Positions 1-8,427 of a stretch of 64,000 bases of DNA are shown here, piece after piece. Made by a program: the position numbers and the translations under genes. The stretch lies in NCBI GenBank assembly GCA_934434555.1, contig CAKRZX010000011.1, forward strand, positions 4,503 through 68,502, read 5' to 3'. This DNA is from an uncultured Clostridia bacterium. GTDB lineage: Bacteria; Bacillota; Clostridia; Christensenellales; QALW01. Position 1 is the first letter of the stretch. The number at the start of each line of letters is the position of its first letter. The notes below the pieces were generated by a model that saw only the letters and a list, made by a program, of their open reading frames with translations, was not told the DNA's origin and made no database searches.

Positions 1-1
1 T

Positions 2-199
2 AATCACGACAATGAAAATGTAAAACTTGGTGCCGCGTCTGCATGCTTGCAGTCGAATATTTTTGTGGATAAAGCAGTTGATACATTAAAAAAACTGTCT
101 GAGACAACGGAAGATTGGTCAATTTCTTTTTCAGCAAAAATGGTTTTAGAACAATTCGAGAAGAACAATAAAATGTCTACGAAAGAGACAAATAAATGA
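2..199 (+). CDS. DUF2019/HEAT-like protein, C-terminal part (truncated by window edge)
   Basis: The reading frame is open from the left edge and ends with TGA at 197-199; about 65 residues are visible. The asparagine-rich start (HDNENVKLGAAS), then FVDKAVDTLKKL and a Phe-x-Ala-x-x-Val-Leu-Glu helix, resembles the end of DUF2019-type helical-repeat proteins, which are often found as presumed immunity proteins beside toxins. The stop overlaps the ATG of the secreted-protein remnant that follows (ATGA). The family call is from recall of the pattern, not a search; the start lies outside the window. Confidence 0.5.
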   Translation, partial: NHDNENVKLGAASACLQSNIFVDKAVDTLKKLSETTEDWSISFSAKMVLEQFEKNNKMSTKETNK

Positions 200-375
200 A
201 CCTTTGCAAACTAATATCGGTCGCGATATCAGTTATTTTACTAACGCCGATACTTCAAAGCACTGTTGACGCGGAGAAATGGACAAGCGCGTTTGATTCC
301 CGCCAAACGGCGCAGAGTATCTCGCTTAAACTGAATTTTAATCCGCTTTCGCTTGATTCGATAGAGAAACATTGA
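196..375 (+). pseudogene. Signal-peptide remnant of a secreted Rhs/YD-type protein (copy A)
   Basis: This 59-codon frame starts inside the stop of the preceding immunity-like gene. It encodes a hydrophobic signal-like N-terminus (MNLCKLISVAISVILL), then DAEKWTSAFDSRQTAQS, and ends early at TGA 373-375. Closely similar DNA occurs near 4046-4200 and 6116-6240, and the gene at 14358 starts with a related leader. I read it as the 5' end of a toxin-like secreted protein whose body has been lost. It could also be expressed as a short secreted peptide, but nothing supports that. Confidence 0.55.
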
Positions 376-395
376 AGGATATTTGGAGGACGGTT

Positions 396-458
396 ATGAA
401 GGAAATGATATACACAAATAAGATTGATGATGAAATGAGGAGGTACAGACAATGGTAA
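396..458 (+). CDS. 20-residue ORF, possible coupling leader
   Basis: A short ORF (MKEMIYTNKIDDEMRRYRQW) with a good GGAGG upstream (385-389). Its stop TAA (456-458) overlaps the ATG of the lipoprotein gene at 452, so the two could be translationally coupled. It may equally be the stump of a deleted gene. No homologue recognised. Confidence 0.25.
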   Translation: MKEMIYTNKIDDEMRRYRQW

Positions 459-1018
459 AAAGAGTTGTGCTCAAAAGCATTATAATAACAACAGCAGTTA
501 TAATGTGCAGTTGCGGGATAAAAAAAGAAAATACATCAAGCAATACTTCTCTACCGCAGCCAATGAAGCAAGTGACTGATGATTTCACGGAACAAAACAG
601 TCAGCAATATGATATTTATGAAATAACCGACGGCGAATCGGATTTTTCGAAAGCAATTAACGCGAATGAAATTGATGCTGAATTCAATAAGAAACTTGAA
701 GGTGCAACAAGCACGGCAGAAATAAATGAAGTGCAGATAGAATATAAAGATGCGTGGGAAAGGGAGATGCACTCGACGGAAGAAGAGTATTGCGAAATGC
801 TTTCGGAACAGGATGCAACGGATTTTCGCAGAATTCAGAAATCGTGGGAAGAGAGCGTAATTGCCGATATTCAAAAAGACCGCGAGATTTTGCAGAATAA
901 TGATACTTCGTTGGGAAGTGCATCATTTTACTTGTTTACGGCTGAAATCAGGAATCAATTTAGAAACAGAACGATAAAGATTAAATATATGATATATCTG
1001 CTCAAAAACGCAGAATGA
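452..1018 (+). CDS. Putative lipoprotein, unknown function
   Basis: 188 residues; ATG chosen because GAGGAGG lies 9-10 nt upstream. The N-terminus is Lys/Arg-rich, then hydrophobic, ending in MCSC-G near residue 22, a lipobox-like site for lipid anchoring on the outer face of the membrane. The mature part is acidic and highly charged (runs of Glu/Asp with a WEREMHSTEEEY helix) and probably helical. It sits among other small lipoproteins and immunity-like genes, so it may protect against a toxin, but no family is recognised. Confidence 0.6.
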   Translation: MVKRVVLKSIIITTAVIMCSCGIKKENTSSNTSLPQPMKQVTDDFTEQNSQQYDIYEITDGESDFSKAINANEIDAEFNKKLEGATSTAEINEVQIEYKDAWEREMHSTEEEYCEMLSEQDATDFRRIQKSWEESVIADIQKDREILQNNDTSLGSASFYLFTAEIRNQFRNRTIKIKYMIYLLKNAE

Positions 1019-1106
1019 GCAGAACTTAACGGTTTGCAGAAATAGACGGAACGAAAGTAATTTATGAACACGATGAATTAGGCAAGAGGTGAAGGGCGCA
1101 ATTAAC

Positions 1107-1835
1107 ATGAAGAAAAATATGAATTTTGTGTTGTACTTTCTTTTAATTGTAAGTATGCTGATGTGTTCCTGTGAAAAGAAAAAGGGCTTAGAGTGCGAAA
1201 ATAATCCAACTGAAAAAACGGGTAATAATTTCGGAATAGTCACTGTTGAACAGATAAACGATGATTATATTAAAACTATGCTTATATGCGCCTATTCTGA
1301 CGGCAAATTTATGAGTATTGAAGATTTAACCGCAAACGGTGAGAAAATCGGAGCCTTATTTGACAGTGGCTGCTTTGAAAACGGAATTGAACTGAAAAAT
1401 ATTTCGTTGGATTTTTTAGGGACAAATAATGCCGTTGTTTTTCAAAATAGCATTGGTGGGAAGTGTGCTATTCGCAACGAAATTATTTTCAGTGATTCAA
1501 ATGCTGAGTTTTATGCGTATGTATATTTGCAAAGCATCAAATTGACGGGAGTTAAAGAAAATCAAATAGGTGTTATCGGTAATGTTAAAGTTAATAACTT
1601 TGGTGAATGTGTGTTATCGGTTTCTGATAACAGCATAAAAACGGAGAATTATTCTGTTGATATCAGCGAAGATGAATGCATAAAAACTGAACTGATGTCG
1701 GGCTTTGAAATAGACAGCAAACAGTATTTTGTTTTGAAAAGGGAATATGTATACGGTTCGATTGCATATCAAGTATATTTTTTAGACAATGACGGAATAA
1801 AGAGAATCAGCCATATTTCATTTGAAGAGGCGTGA
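1107..1835 (+). CDS. Putative lipoprotein, unknown function
   Basis: About 242 residues from the ATG at 1107, preferred over an in-frame GTG at 1089 because the signal peptide starts cleanly there (MKKNMNFVLYFLLIVSM) and a GAAGG precedes it. The hydrophobic stretch ends in LMCSC, very like the preceding lipoprotein's MCSC, so lipidation at the second Cys is likely. The mature part alternates short beta-strand-like segments and has no recognised motif. It overlaps by frame with the start region of the next gene's upstream reading frame. Confidence 0.6.
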   Translation: MKKNMNFVLYFLLIVSMLMCSCEKKKGLECENNPTEKTGNNFGIVTVEQINDDYIKTMLICAYSDGKFMSIEDLTANGEKIGALFDSGCFENGIELKNISLDFLGTNNAVVFQNSIGGKCAIRNEIIFSDSNAEFYAYVYLQSIKLTGVKENQIGVIGNVKVNNFGECVLSVSDNSIKTENYSVDISEDECIKTELMSGFEIDSKQYFVLKREYVYGSIAYQVYFLDNDGIKRISHISFEEA

Positions 1836-1854
1836 TGTGTGGGAGGGTAAAAAT

Positions 1855-2352
1855 ATGCGAAAACTAAAAGACTTTATCGTTTGCAAGTCTGCATTCTTGG
1901 TTTATGTGTCTTCTATATTCAATTGCTATCCCACGGGTACACTTTGGTTTATTGCGTTTAACAGTTCCTTGATAAACTATTTAGCACTGTTTCCCGGCTA
2001 CGGAGCCTTTTATATGTACTTGGCAGAAACTTTGAATCGCTTTAATCTTCTCATTTTTTTGATGTTTGAAATAATTGGGATTATATACTTTGCGCTCTGC
2101 TTTGTTTGCTCTAAAAGAAATTTGTATTCGTATGTTCCGTTACTGATTGAAATATTCATATTAGCGACTGATATTTGCCTGTGGGTGGCGTTTTCCGCAC
2201 GGGTGTCACTTATAAAAATTCACGGATATCAATGCTTGGTGGAATGTGCGGTTATTGCGATTCAGATTTATCGGATAACGGTAATGTCGAAGCAAAGGAA
2301 AGAGGCAACGGGTATATGTGAACCGCTTGATGTTACAAAGTTTGATGAATAA
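1855..2352 (+). CDS. Integral membrane protein, unknown function
   Basis: 165 residues from ATG 1855, which has GGGAGGG 8 nt upstream; an earlier in-frame ATG at 1822 lacks such a site and overlaps the previous gene. Four hydrophobic stretches (around residues 10-30, 37-55, 66-90 and 95-120) suggest a small polytopic membrane protein with a charged C-terminal tail. The stop overlaps the first possible ATG of the next gene. Not recognised; the position in an immunity-type array suggests, but does not show, a protective role. Confidence 0.6.
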   Translation: MRKLKDFIVCKSAFLVYVSSIFNCYPTGTLWFIAFNSSLINYLALFPGYGAFYMYLAETLNRFNLLIFLMFEIIGIIYFALCFVCSKRNLYSYVPLLIEIFILATDICLWVAFSARVSLIKIHGYQCLVECAVIAIQIYRITVMSKQRKEATGICEPLDVTKFDE

Positions 2353-2375
2353 TGCAGAGAAAAGGACGACAAAAA

Positions 2376-3542
2376 ATGCTTAACAATACCGCAAACGATG
2401 CCAAATTTGTGATGAATAAAACATCAAAAGTATTATGTATTGCCGTAATACTTCTGATAGCGTTGACAGGGTGCAAATTTAATCAAGCAAAATATGCAAG
2501 CGAATTGATTACAGAAACGTACTCCGCCGCACAGGCAAAGGAGTTAAAAAAAGCGGCGGAAGATGGAGATGTTACTTTTTCGATGTTCAAACGGAGTTTT
2601 AATGCGCAATGCGTCCGCAAGACGCATCAAGGGTATTATGCGGTGCTGTTTCTGAATGACGGCGGAAATGCCTTTGTATTCTTTGATGAAAAGAGTATGC
2701 TGAAAAGCGTAATGATTTCATACGGTTTCAAATCAGAAACTGAATTTCGGAATCATGTTACGGAACATATGCGCAAAAGCGAAGTGCTGAACTATGATAC
2801 AAATTCAATTACTTTGCCTGTGTCGGCGGTAGATACAACGGCACATATTGTTCAGGAAGGCGTTTTTATAGTAAAGTATTCGCGCTTTGAGAACGGAAAG
2901 ATTATTGATGACCCGATTGTAACATCAATAGTGTTTGTTAAAAACGAGGAGATAGCAACAAACGAAGATTTATTTATCAGAAATGAGATACCGTTTATTC
3001 TTGAAATTGATAGAGATAAACAAAGTACAGAAATAGGTAATGCGACGAATGACAAAACAAGTGAAGTCCTCTGCATAGAGAAAGGCGAATACTTTGAGGT
3101 ATATAGAAATTCACGTGCGGATATATACTTTTATATTGTTAAGAATTCTAAAAATGAGTATCTGGATTTTGGATATCATGATGGGCGCGGCTCTCTTAAA
3201 TTCTTTAAATCAAACGGATTGCTTTGCTTAGAGTATGGCGTTGGTGGTCCGACTTGGTATGAGCGATACTATGATATCGAAAAGGGAAAAGTGTCTAAAT
3301 TTTTTGCAATGCCTTATCTTGGATATAACAATTTAGTTGCTTATTTTTCTTTGGCAGATAATGATGTTTGTCTGTTTGTTGAAGATGTGTTTGATTCAAA
3401 CATTCGATACGAAGTAAAACGTGGGTTCCCGAGGTCGGTTTTAAGAGAAAAAGTTAAATTGAATTTTGTTGAAATGAATAAAATACATGTGGAGTATAAT
3501 GACGAAAATGGAGATAGCATAAGTGAAGTTATTGGATTTTAG
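2376..3542 (+). CDS. Putative lipoprotein, unknown function
   Basis: 388 residues from ATG 2376, chosen because AAAGGA lies about 10 nt before it; ATG 2352 (overlapping the previous stop) and ATG 2412 are alternatives. After a hydrophobic stretch comes LTGC, a textbook lipobox at about residue 33. The mature protein seems to have two parts joined near residue 225 by a polar linker (TEIGNATNDKTSE). The second part is beta-rich with a GGPTWYERYYDIEKGK segment. No family recognised. Confidence 0.6.
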   Translation: MLNNTANDAKFVMNKTSKVLCIAVILLIALTGCKFNQAKYASELITETYSAAQAKELKKAAEDGDVTFSMFKRSFNAQCVRKTHQGYYAVLFLNDGGNAFVFFDEKSMLKSVMISYGFKSETEFRNHVTEHMRKSEVLNYDTNSITLPVSAVDTTAHIVQEGVFIVKYSRFENGKIIDDPIVTSIVFVKNEEIATNEDLFIRNEIPFILEIDRDKQSTEIGNATNDKTSEVLCIEKGEYFEVYRNSRADIYFYIVKNSKNEYLDFGYHDGRGSLKFFKSNGLLCLEYGVGGPTWYERYYDIEKGKVSKFFAMPYLGYNNLVAYFSLADNDVCLFVEDVFDSNIRYEVKRGFPRSVLREKVKLNFVEMNKIHVEYNDENGDSISEVIGF

Positions 3543-3609
3543 TGCATGCAAGTGTATTGATATAAATTAGACTAATACAGAAGCAAATAGAGAGGAAGAA
3601 ATGTGCTTT

Positions 3610-3683
3610 TTGATGAATAAGACTGAAAGGAACCGGGGTTGGAGGTTTTTATTCAAATCTGGACTTATGCGTTCCTTTTTTTC
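3610..3683 (+). terminator. Weak hairpin with T-run between lipoprotein and next gene
   Basis: AAAGGAAC near 3627 pairs with GTTCCTTT near 3670 and is followed by a run of T's. The loop is long (about 35 nt), so this is at best a weak terminator. The surrounding 3543-3698 intergenic stretch holds no other gene that I can support. Confidence 0.3.
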
Positions 3684-3698
3684 AGTGAGGGTATATAA

Positions 3699-4025
3699 AT
3701 GAAAAGGTTGACCGGAGAGGAAATCGAATTGTTAAGGACATTCTTGGAAATGCCTATACCAGAGTATATTTTCAAGTATCAAGACGAACAAATCGACCTT
3801 GTGGACTGTTATGAAGTAGCATTTAATTTTGCGAATGATCTTTTAAGAGGTGGGAGAATAGACCCGAATACATCACCATGGGGAGATGGTCAAAGTGTAA
3901 TATTTGATCCATGTTACACAAAGTTATTGTCAGACATTCGGTGCTCAAATTTAGGCACAGATATTAATAACTATTGCTGTGTATTTCTAAAAGTGTTGGA
4001 TCTGTTTAGGGCACATCTTGTCTGA
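3699..4025 (+). CDS. Small immunity-like protein, unknown function
   Basis: 108 residues, ATG with GTGAGGG 8 nt upstream. Soluble and acidic (MKRLTGEEIELLRTFLEM start; Cys-rich C-terminal third) with no signal or membrane segment. It is followed within about 20 nt by a copy of the decayed secreted-protein 5' end, the same arrangement seen at 196 and 6116, which fits an immunity gene left behind by cassette turnover. Family not recognised. Confidence 0.5.
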   Translation: MKRLTGEEIELLRTFLEMPIPEYIFKYQDEQIDLVDCYEVAFNFANDLLRGGRIDPNTSPWGDGQSVIFDPCYTKLLSDIRCSNLGTDINNYCCVFLKVLDLFRAHLV

Positions 4026-4029
4026 ATGC

Positions 4030-4368
4030 TTTTTGCCGATGCATTAAAGCACTGCTGACGCGGAGAAATGGACAAGTGCGTTTGATTTCCGAATAACGGT
4101 GCAGAGTATCTCGCTTAAACTGAATTTTAATCCGCTTTCGCTTGATTCAATAGAGAAAATAAGTGACGCGATTGCAAAATCCGCACGTCAAAGACGGTTA
4201 ATGGAGTAAGAACAGATTATTACCTCAACGAACAAGACGAACAATCAAATAAACGGAATAAGTCCTAACAATCCTAAATTAGGCATTTATAAAGAAGCGA
4301 CGAAAGGAATGCTTGGTTACGCATGGAATCAAGTTTCGAATGAAATCCTTTATTGGACCGAAAACTAA
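4030..4368 (+). pseudogene. Decayed Rhs/YD-repeat toxin pieces (copy B plus C-terminal tail)
   Basis: Three coding fragments in different frames are run together. From about 4046 comes a copy of the DAEKWTSAFDF secreted N-terminal region, here extending through SLDSIEKISDAIAKSA. It joins a piece reading KTVNGVRTDYYLNEQ, a typical Rhs/YD-repeat signature. A third frame then encodes a tail (NNPKLGIYKEATKGMLGYAW) ending at TAA 4366-4368. Together these look like what remains of a large toxin gene after internal deletions. This fills the otherwise gene-free 4026-4380 gap. Confidence 0.6.
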
Positions 4369-4380
4369 GGAGATAATAGT

Positions 4381-5475
4381 ATGGGAACATGGGGAGTTAA
4401 ACTGTATGAAAATGATACTGCATTAGAAGTTAAAGAGCGATTCGATGATTTGCGGAAAGGGAAAAACGTTCGTCAGATTACCGATGCATTAATTGATGAG
4501 TATTCGGAAGAGTTGAATGACGAATATGATGCACCAAATTTTTGGTTCGCATTGGCAGATATGCAGTGGAATTTAGGACAACTACTGCCGGACGTTATGC
4601 ATAAGAGAACCGACGCCTGACGCCGAAAACGGTTCTTTTTGCCGATATTCTGTTTCGTCCTCCTTGAAATACGCCCGGTATTCCTGCGTCGTCCTCAACA
4701 AATCTCGACAAAAATAATCCGTTTTCGGTGCGAGCAGTTTTAACGGAACAGATTTTTGTCGGGACAAGAAAGACGGTGAAGGTAATATCGGGCATATTTC
4801 CAAACCGTCTGCCGCAGTATCCGGCGAAAATATGTCCGTTAAAACCGTTAGGTGTTCGGCTCTCTTATGCATAAAGAACAGGCACTTGTATGGCTTGACA
4901 GAGGCGGAGATTTGCCGGTATGGAGAGAGGAAAATCCAAAACTTGCGGCAAAAAGAGAAAAGATATTGTTCGAATTACAAAGGAAGTTAAATTCTCCGCA
5001 ACCGCCCGAAAAAAAGATTCCGCAGTACCGCCTTTATAAGTGCGAATGGAGAATCGGAGATATTTTTGCGTATCAATTTAACAGTGAATATGCCAAAGAC
5101 AATGGCTTTTATCATAAGTATATTTACTTTGTAAAGGTGGACGAGAAAGTGTGGTATCCGGGACATATTGTACCTGTCGTGTACGTTTACAAAAAAGTTG
5201 ATGATGCAATGTCAGACATAGATTCATTGAAAAATATCGGCTTTATACCGCAATTTTATGAACCGACAGCATATAAAAACTATCCCGAAATGAAAGTGCA
5301 GTATTTGTTGACATTACTTAATACATCGCCGCGGGTAATACCGAAAAATCAACTGACGTATCTCGGAAACACGGGCGATGTAAAACGCATTGACGGTGAA
5401 AATCAGAATTCGTATGATGTAAATTGGAAACGCTTTGAGAAATATATGATTGATAATTTCAAAGCATGGCTTTAA
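4381..5475 (+). pseudogene. DUF4259-like gene interrupted by a mobile element
   Basis: The 5' part (4381-4597) encodes MGTWGVKLYENDTALEVKE and continues to LPDV; the 3' part (4874-5475) encodes KEQALVWLDRGGDLPVWREE and about 190 more residues. A 274-bp element sits between. Removing the element and one TA gives a continuous 272-codon frame with LPDV-KEQALVWL at the join. The MGTWG start and FWFALADMQWNLGQL are typical of DUF4259 proteins, of unknown function. The upstream fragment stops at TGA 4618-4620; the downstream fragment could be re-initiated but has no good start. Confidence 0.75.
4598..4871. mobile_element. MITE-like non-autonomous element 1 (TA target duplication)
   Basis: A 274-bp insertion flanked by TA at 4596-4597 and 4872-4873. 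Its ends are inverted repeats: the left begins TGCATAAGAGAACCGA, and the reverse complement of the right begins TGCATAAGAGAGCCGA. It encodes no transposase. TA duplication with terminal inverted repeats is the hallmark of IS630/Tc1-mariner-type mobilisation. It shares an internal stretch with the element at 16780 (TTGAAATAC-CCCGGTATTCCT). The minus strand is open for almost the whole element. Confidence 0.75.
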
Positions 5476-5518
5476 TGTTCGGTTGACAGGACAGAGCGCA
5501 AAACGCGCGGGAACGATT

Positions 5519-6106
5519 ATGGAAAAAGGCAGTTTTTCAAAAGAAAAAATACGTTGGTGGCTTAGATATCTCTTTAATATGCGCAGTGCAAACGATGAGT
5601 TGACGTCTTACAGGTACCCGATAATAAAAATACTGTTTTTTGCGGTATTGTGGTGTATGCTGACACTTAGAGGGTATGTATTTAATTACGATACGACAAT
5701 GAAAAAGATTATCGATTACGTCATTGTTTCGGGATTTATTCCGCTTGTTGGAATTTGCTCGATAATTGCATTTGCAGAAATGATACTTGTATATGAAAAC
5801 AAGGAAACCGAAAAGAAACTAAAACGAAAAAAGGCTTATGATATGCCTGTTGACAAAATAGTATCACTGGCAGAGGAAAATGATATTATAGAATTTATGA
5901 TTGCAGCAGATGATAAAAAAATAAAAATCGGCGCAAGTTCGGATTGTGAGAACAATAGTTTTACATTCTTCGATAAGCGGTATTATATCGGAAAACAGGA
6001 ATATGAAAACATTGATGAATTCAGGGAAAAGGTACAGGAATTCTCGGATAACGGAACAATCAAGGTTGTTTCGATTGACGGAGTTTCGCCGAAGTACTAC
6101 GAGTAG
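5519..6106 (+). CDS. Membrane protein with soluble C-terminal domain, unknown function
   Basis: 195 residues from ATG 5519, preceded by GCGGGAACG; an earlier in-frame start overlaps the previous gene and lacks a site. Two hydrophobic segments (about residues 33-50 and 68-92) are followed by a Lys-rich stretch and a cytoplasmic-looking alpha/beta domain. A copy of the secreted-protein leader follows 9 nt downstream, so this occupies the immunity position of a cassette. No family recognised. Confidence 0.55.
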   Translation: MEKGSFSKEKIRWWLRYLFNMRSANDELTSYRYPIIKILFFAVLWCMLTLRGYVFNYDTTMKKIIDYVIVSGFIPLVGICSIIAFAEMILVYENKETEKKLKRKKAYDMPVDKIVSLAEENDIIEFMIAADDKKIKIGASSDCENNSFTFFDKRYYIGKQEYENIDEFREKVQEFSDNGTIKVVSIDGVSPKYYE

Positions 6107-6115
6107 GGAATGTTT

Positions 6116-6259
6116 ATGATTTGCAAACTAATCTCAATCGCTTCATCGGTTATCTCTCTAACGCCGATATTTCAAAGCACTGCTGACGCGGAGAAATGGA
6201 CAAGTGCGTTTGATTTCCGCCAAACGGTGCAGAGCATTTGGTCTCCCGAACGGCAGTGA
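6116..6259 (+). pseudogene. Signal-peptide remnant of a secreted Rhs/YD-type protein (copy C)
   Basis: 47 codons encoding MICKLISIASSVISLTP, then STADAEKWTSAFDFRQTVQS, nearly the same as the 196-375 copy, ending at TGA 6257-6259 after an unrelated SPERQ tail. As with the other copies, only the leader and first mature residues survive. It directly follows the preceding membrane protein gene. Confidence 0.55.
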
Positions 6260-6318
6260 AAGGCGATGAGGCATATCGGTGATTGATGCTTGGCATTTGG
6301 TGAAAAGGGTGATAAGTG

Positions 6319-7074
6319 ATGTTGAAATATAATAAATTGTTAGACGTTATGATTGAGTGCGAAAAAAGGGGGACAGACTATGTTTGCCCGTCGTCTGACA
6401 AAGATTTATTACATAAGTTGTTGGAAGAAATTAATAGTTACGCGGGCACAAATTATCACTATCTTGCTGAATTAGATGCATTTAATATTCCAGGCGCCGG
6501 AAGTATTGTGGCTAAATATATCACAAAATTTTCGTCAGAAAGTGTGAGGGGCTATCTGATTCCTCAAATGGTTTCGGATAAAATAAAAGATTGTGATAAG
6601 TTGGTTCTTCGATTATATACGCATTTTAGATTATCAGATGAATATATTGCCGCGCCCGGAGAACCGGCGCCGGCACATATTTATGTCAGATATGATAACG
6701 CGTTTAGAAAACTGAAACCGAAAAGACTTGCAAAAGAATTGATGGAGTTTGCACATAGCCCGCGGGATGCATTTTATTTGCCTTTTACGGTGCGGATGCT
6801 TGCCTCTTGGAAGATAACGGAAATGAAAGACTTGTTGTTATCTTATTGTGCTGATGATTCTTTTTCTGCGCAAGATGTCGGAATTTTTGACGGAGAACAA
6901 CAGTATTTTCCGTCGTTTGAATTCATAAAAAGAGAACTAAAATTTACGGCAATCAATGGTTTGAAATATTATCCGACAGAAGAAGTGAGGAGTATTGTTG
7001 CGTCTCTTGCAAATAGTGCAGATAAGGACATTGAATCGGCGGCTAAGCGAACACTAAAAGCACTGACAAAATAA
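6319..7074 (+). CDS. Helical-repeat-like protein, unknown function
   Basis: 251 residues from ATG 6319, with AAAAGGG 9-10 nt upstream (a GTG three bases earlier is also in frame). No signal or membrane segment. The C-terminal third (EVRSIVASLANSADKDIESAAKRTLKAL) has the leucine/alanine pattern of a HEAT-type helical repeat, as in many immunity and scaffold proteins; earlier segments (DAFYLPFTVRMLASWK) fit the same fold. Likely a cytoplasmic immunity-type protein, by context and fold only. Confidence 0.5.
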   Translation: MLKYNKLLDVMIECEKRGTDYVCPSSDKDLLHKLLEEINSYAGTNYHYLAELDAFNIPGAGSIVAKYITKFSSESVRGYLIPQMVSDKIKDCDKLVLRLYTHFRLSDEYIAAPGEPAPAHIYVRYDNAFRKLKPKRLAKELMEFAHSPRDAFYLPFTVRMLASWKITEMKDLLLSYCADDSFSAQDVGIFDGEQQYFPSFEFIKRELKFTAINGLKYYPTEEVRSIVASLANSADKDIESAAKRTLKALTK

Positions 7075-7130
7075 CTCGCATTTTCCGAATATGACATTAT
7101 GGTGCTTGCTGGGAATGTCAATGAAATTCT

Positions 7131-7820
7131 ATGGGCAGGGATTATCGCAGCAAGCAATTTGTTCAAACAAGTTTTTCTTATTACGAGGAACGCTTTTGGC
7201 CTGTTGATATGAGTTGCCCCGAAGAAGATATTGCACAAAAATCAAAAATCAAGTATGAAGTAGATGAATACGGCTTTTTGCCGCAATACAGAATCAGTTT
7301 AATAATTACTTCAACGAAAAAAATCCCTCAAAAATTGATATATGTCGGGAACTTCGCGGGGGCAGTACGCCCGCCAAAAGAGTTCGTTCCGCACGCGAAA
7401 ATCAATATAGGGTGTGTTGAAATGAAAGAAAACAATGATGAATTTGAGAAAAAGTTGATTGAACGCTATTTTGGACACAATTTAAGAGAGTTTGAGATTT
7501 ATAAAAAGAAGAGTATTATCGAATCTTTTGACACGGGCTTAAAGTGTAAATGCGGCGGAATAACGTTGAAGTTGATATGCTATAAGTCAGGAGAGAAAAA
7601 CACTTTTTATATTGAATCAAAAGAATTCGGGGATAAGAAGATTTTCTTGCTTGATTCTGAACCGGGGCTGATGGAGTATTATCGTTTGTCGGGTGAATTA
7701 AAATGTCTTGATAAAAATACCGTTGCCCTGCTTGACAGAAATAAGGAAGTTGTTAAAACTATCGATTTAAGCGATGAGATAAATAAAAAAGCAAAGGATT
7801 TGCAGTATGGTAATTGCTGA
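7131..7820 (+). CDS. Hypothetical protein with CxCGG motif
   Basis: 229 residues. The ATG at 7131 is the first after an in-frame stop, but its ribosome site is weak, so the start is uncertain. The middle contains KCKCGG near residue 150, a possible metal-binding knuckle, but a second Cys pair is not obvious. The rest is mixed alpha/beta with no recognised family. It overlaps the next gene by 14 nt, so the two are translated together. Probably another immunity-type protein given the locus. Confidence 0.5.
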   Translation: MGRDYRSKQFVQTSFSYYEERFWPVDMSCPEEDIAQKSKIKYEVDEYGFLPQYRISLIITSTKKIPQKLIYVGNFAGAVRPPKEFVPHAKINIGCVEMKENNDEFEKKLIERYFGHNLREFEIYKKKSIIESFDTGLKCKCGGITLKLICYKSGEKNTFYIESKEFGDKKIFLLDSEPGLMEYYRLSGELKCLDKNTVALLDRNKEVVKTIDLSDEINKKAKDLQYGNC

Positions 7821-8274
7821 TTTTAATCTTGTTTGTATCGGTGAACGGGAACCGGAGTTTTTGAAAACAGAAAATATCGGGACAGATATTTTCGACACTG
7901 AGTACGGAAAAGGAAAACATTGCGGTTACGGCTCACATTGGCGGGGGCTTGAAGGACAGATAGGCACATGGTATCAGTTCTATCCGACAGCCGACTGCAA
8001 CAAAGATACGCGCAACTATGATGATGAGTTTTTTGACCTGAGAATAAAAAAGAATAAATATATTCTTGTCCCGTTGAAAGCGCATGGCGATGATGTACTG
8101 CATATAGTTGATTTTTATATAAAAAAGTCCCCGATAGGCGAAGTCCTTGTGCTGTTCCGCCTTGATGAAACGGGCGAATCAAGTTATATAGAGCAAATTG
8201 GATACACCGATTTTGCTGACAGATTTAAGAGAAAAAAATTGAAGTTTAACAGAATTTATCGGGTAACGGAATAA
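7807..8274 (+). CDS. Small hypothetical protein, immunity-like
   Basis: 155 residues starting inside the end of the preceding gene (14-nt overlap). Soluble, rich in Gly and aromatics (GKGKHCGYGSHWRGLEGQ, then IGTWYQFYPTADC), ending in a basic segment. No recognised family. Tight overlap with its neighbour suggests the two products act together. Confidence 0.5.
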   Translation: MVIADFNLVCIGEREPEFLKTENIGTDIFDTEYGKGKHCGYGSHWRGLEGQIGTWYQFYPTADCNKDTRNYDDEFFDLRIKKNKYILVPLKAHGDDVLHIVDFYIKKSPIGEVLVLFRLDETGESSYIEQIGYTDFADRFKRKKLKFNRIYRVTE

Positions 8275-8348
8275 TTGAAAAAGACGTTGTTTACGTCAGA
8301 TATGACAATATAAAAACTTGCTTTTCAAACGGAAATTGCATTTTCCCC

Positions 8349-8377
8349 TTGAAAAACCAACCGCAATGTGATATAAT
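8349..8377 (+). promoter_or_regulatory. Sigma-A promoter for the methyltransferase operon
   Basis: TTGAAA (8349-8354), 17-bp spacer, TATAAT (8372-8377). It is the only strong promoter in the 8275-8468 intergenic stretch and drives the gene at 8469. Confidence 0.75.
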
Positions 8378-8399
8378 ATCAAAAAAGAGAAGTGAACGG

Positions 8400-8418
8400 T
8401 GCCGCTGAGCGGCTTTTT
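8400..8418 (+). promoter_or_regulatory. Small GC-rich leader hairpin
   Basis: GCCGC-TGA-GCGGC followed by TTTTT, between the promoter and the operator-like repeat. The stem is only 5 bp, so it could be a weak attenuator or have no function. Confidence 0.35.
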
Positions 8419-8427
8419 GAGTGAAGT

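Noticed and set aside
4582..4872. Minus-strand 96-codon ORF as a host gene
   Set aside because: It is almost entirely inside the mobile element. It is discussed as a property of the element, not as an independent gene.
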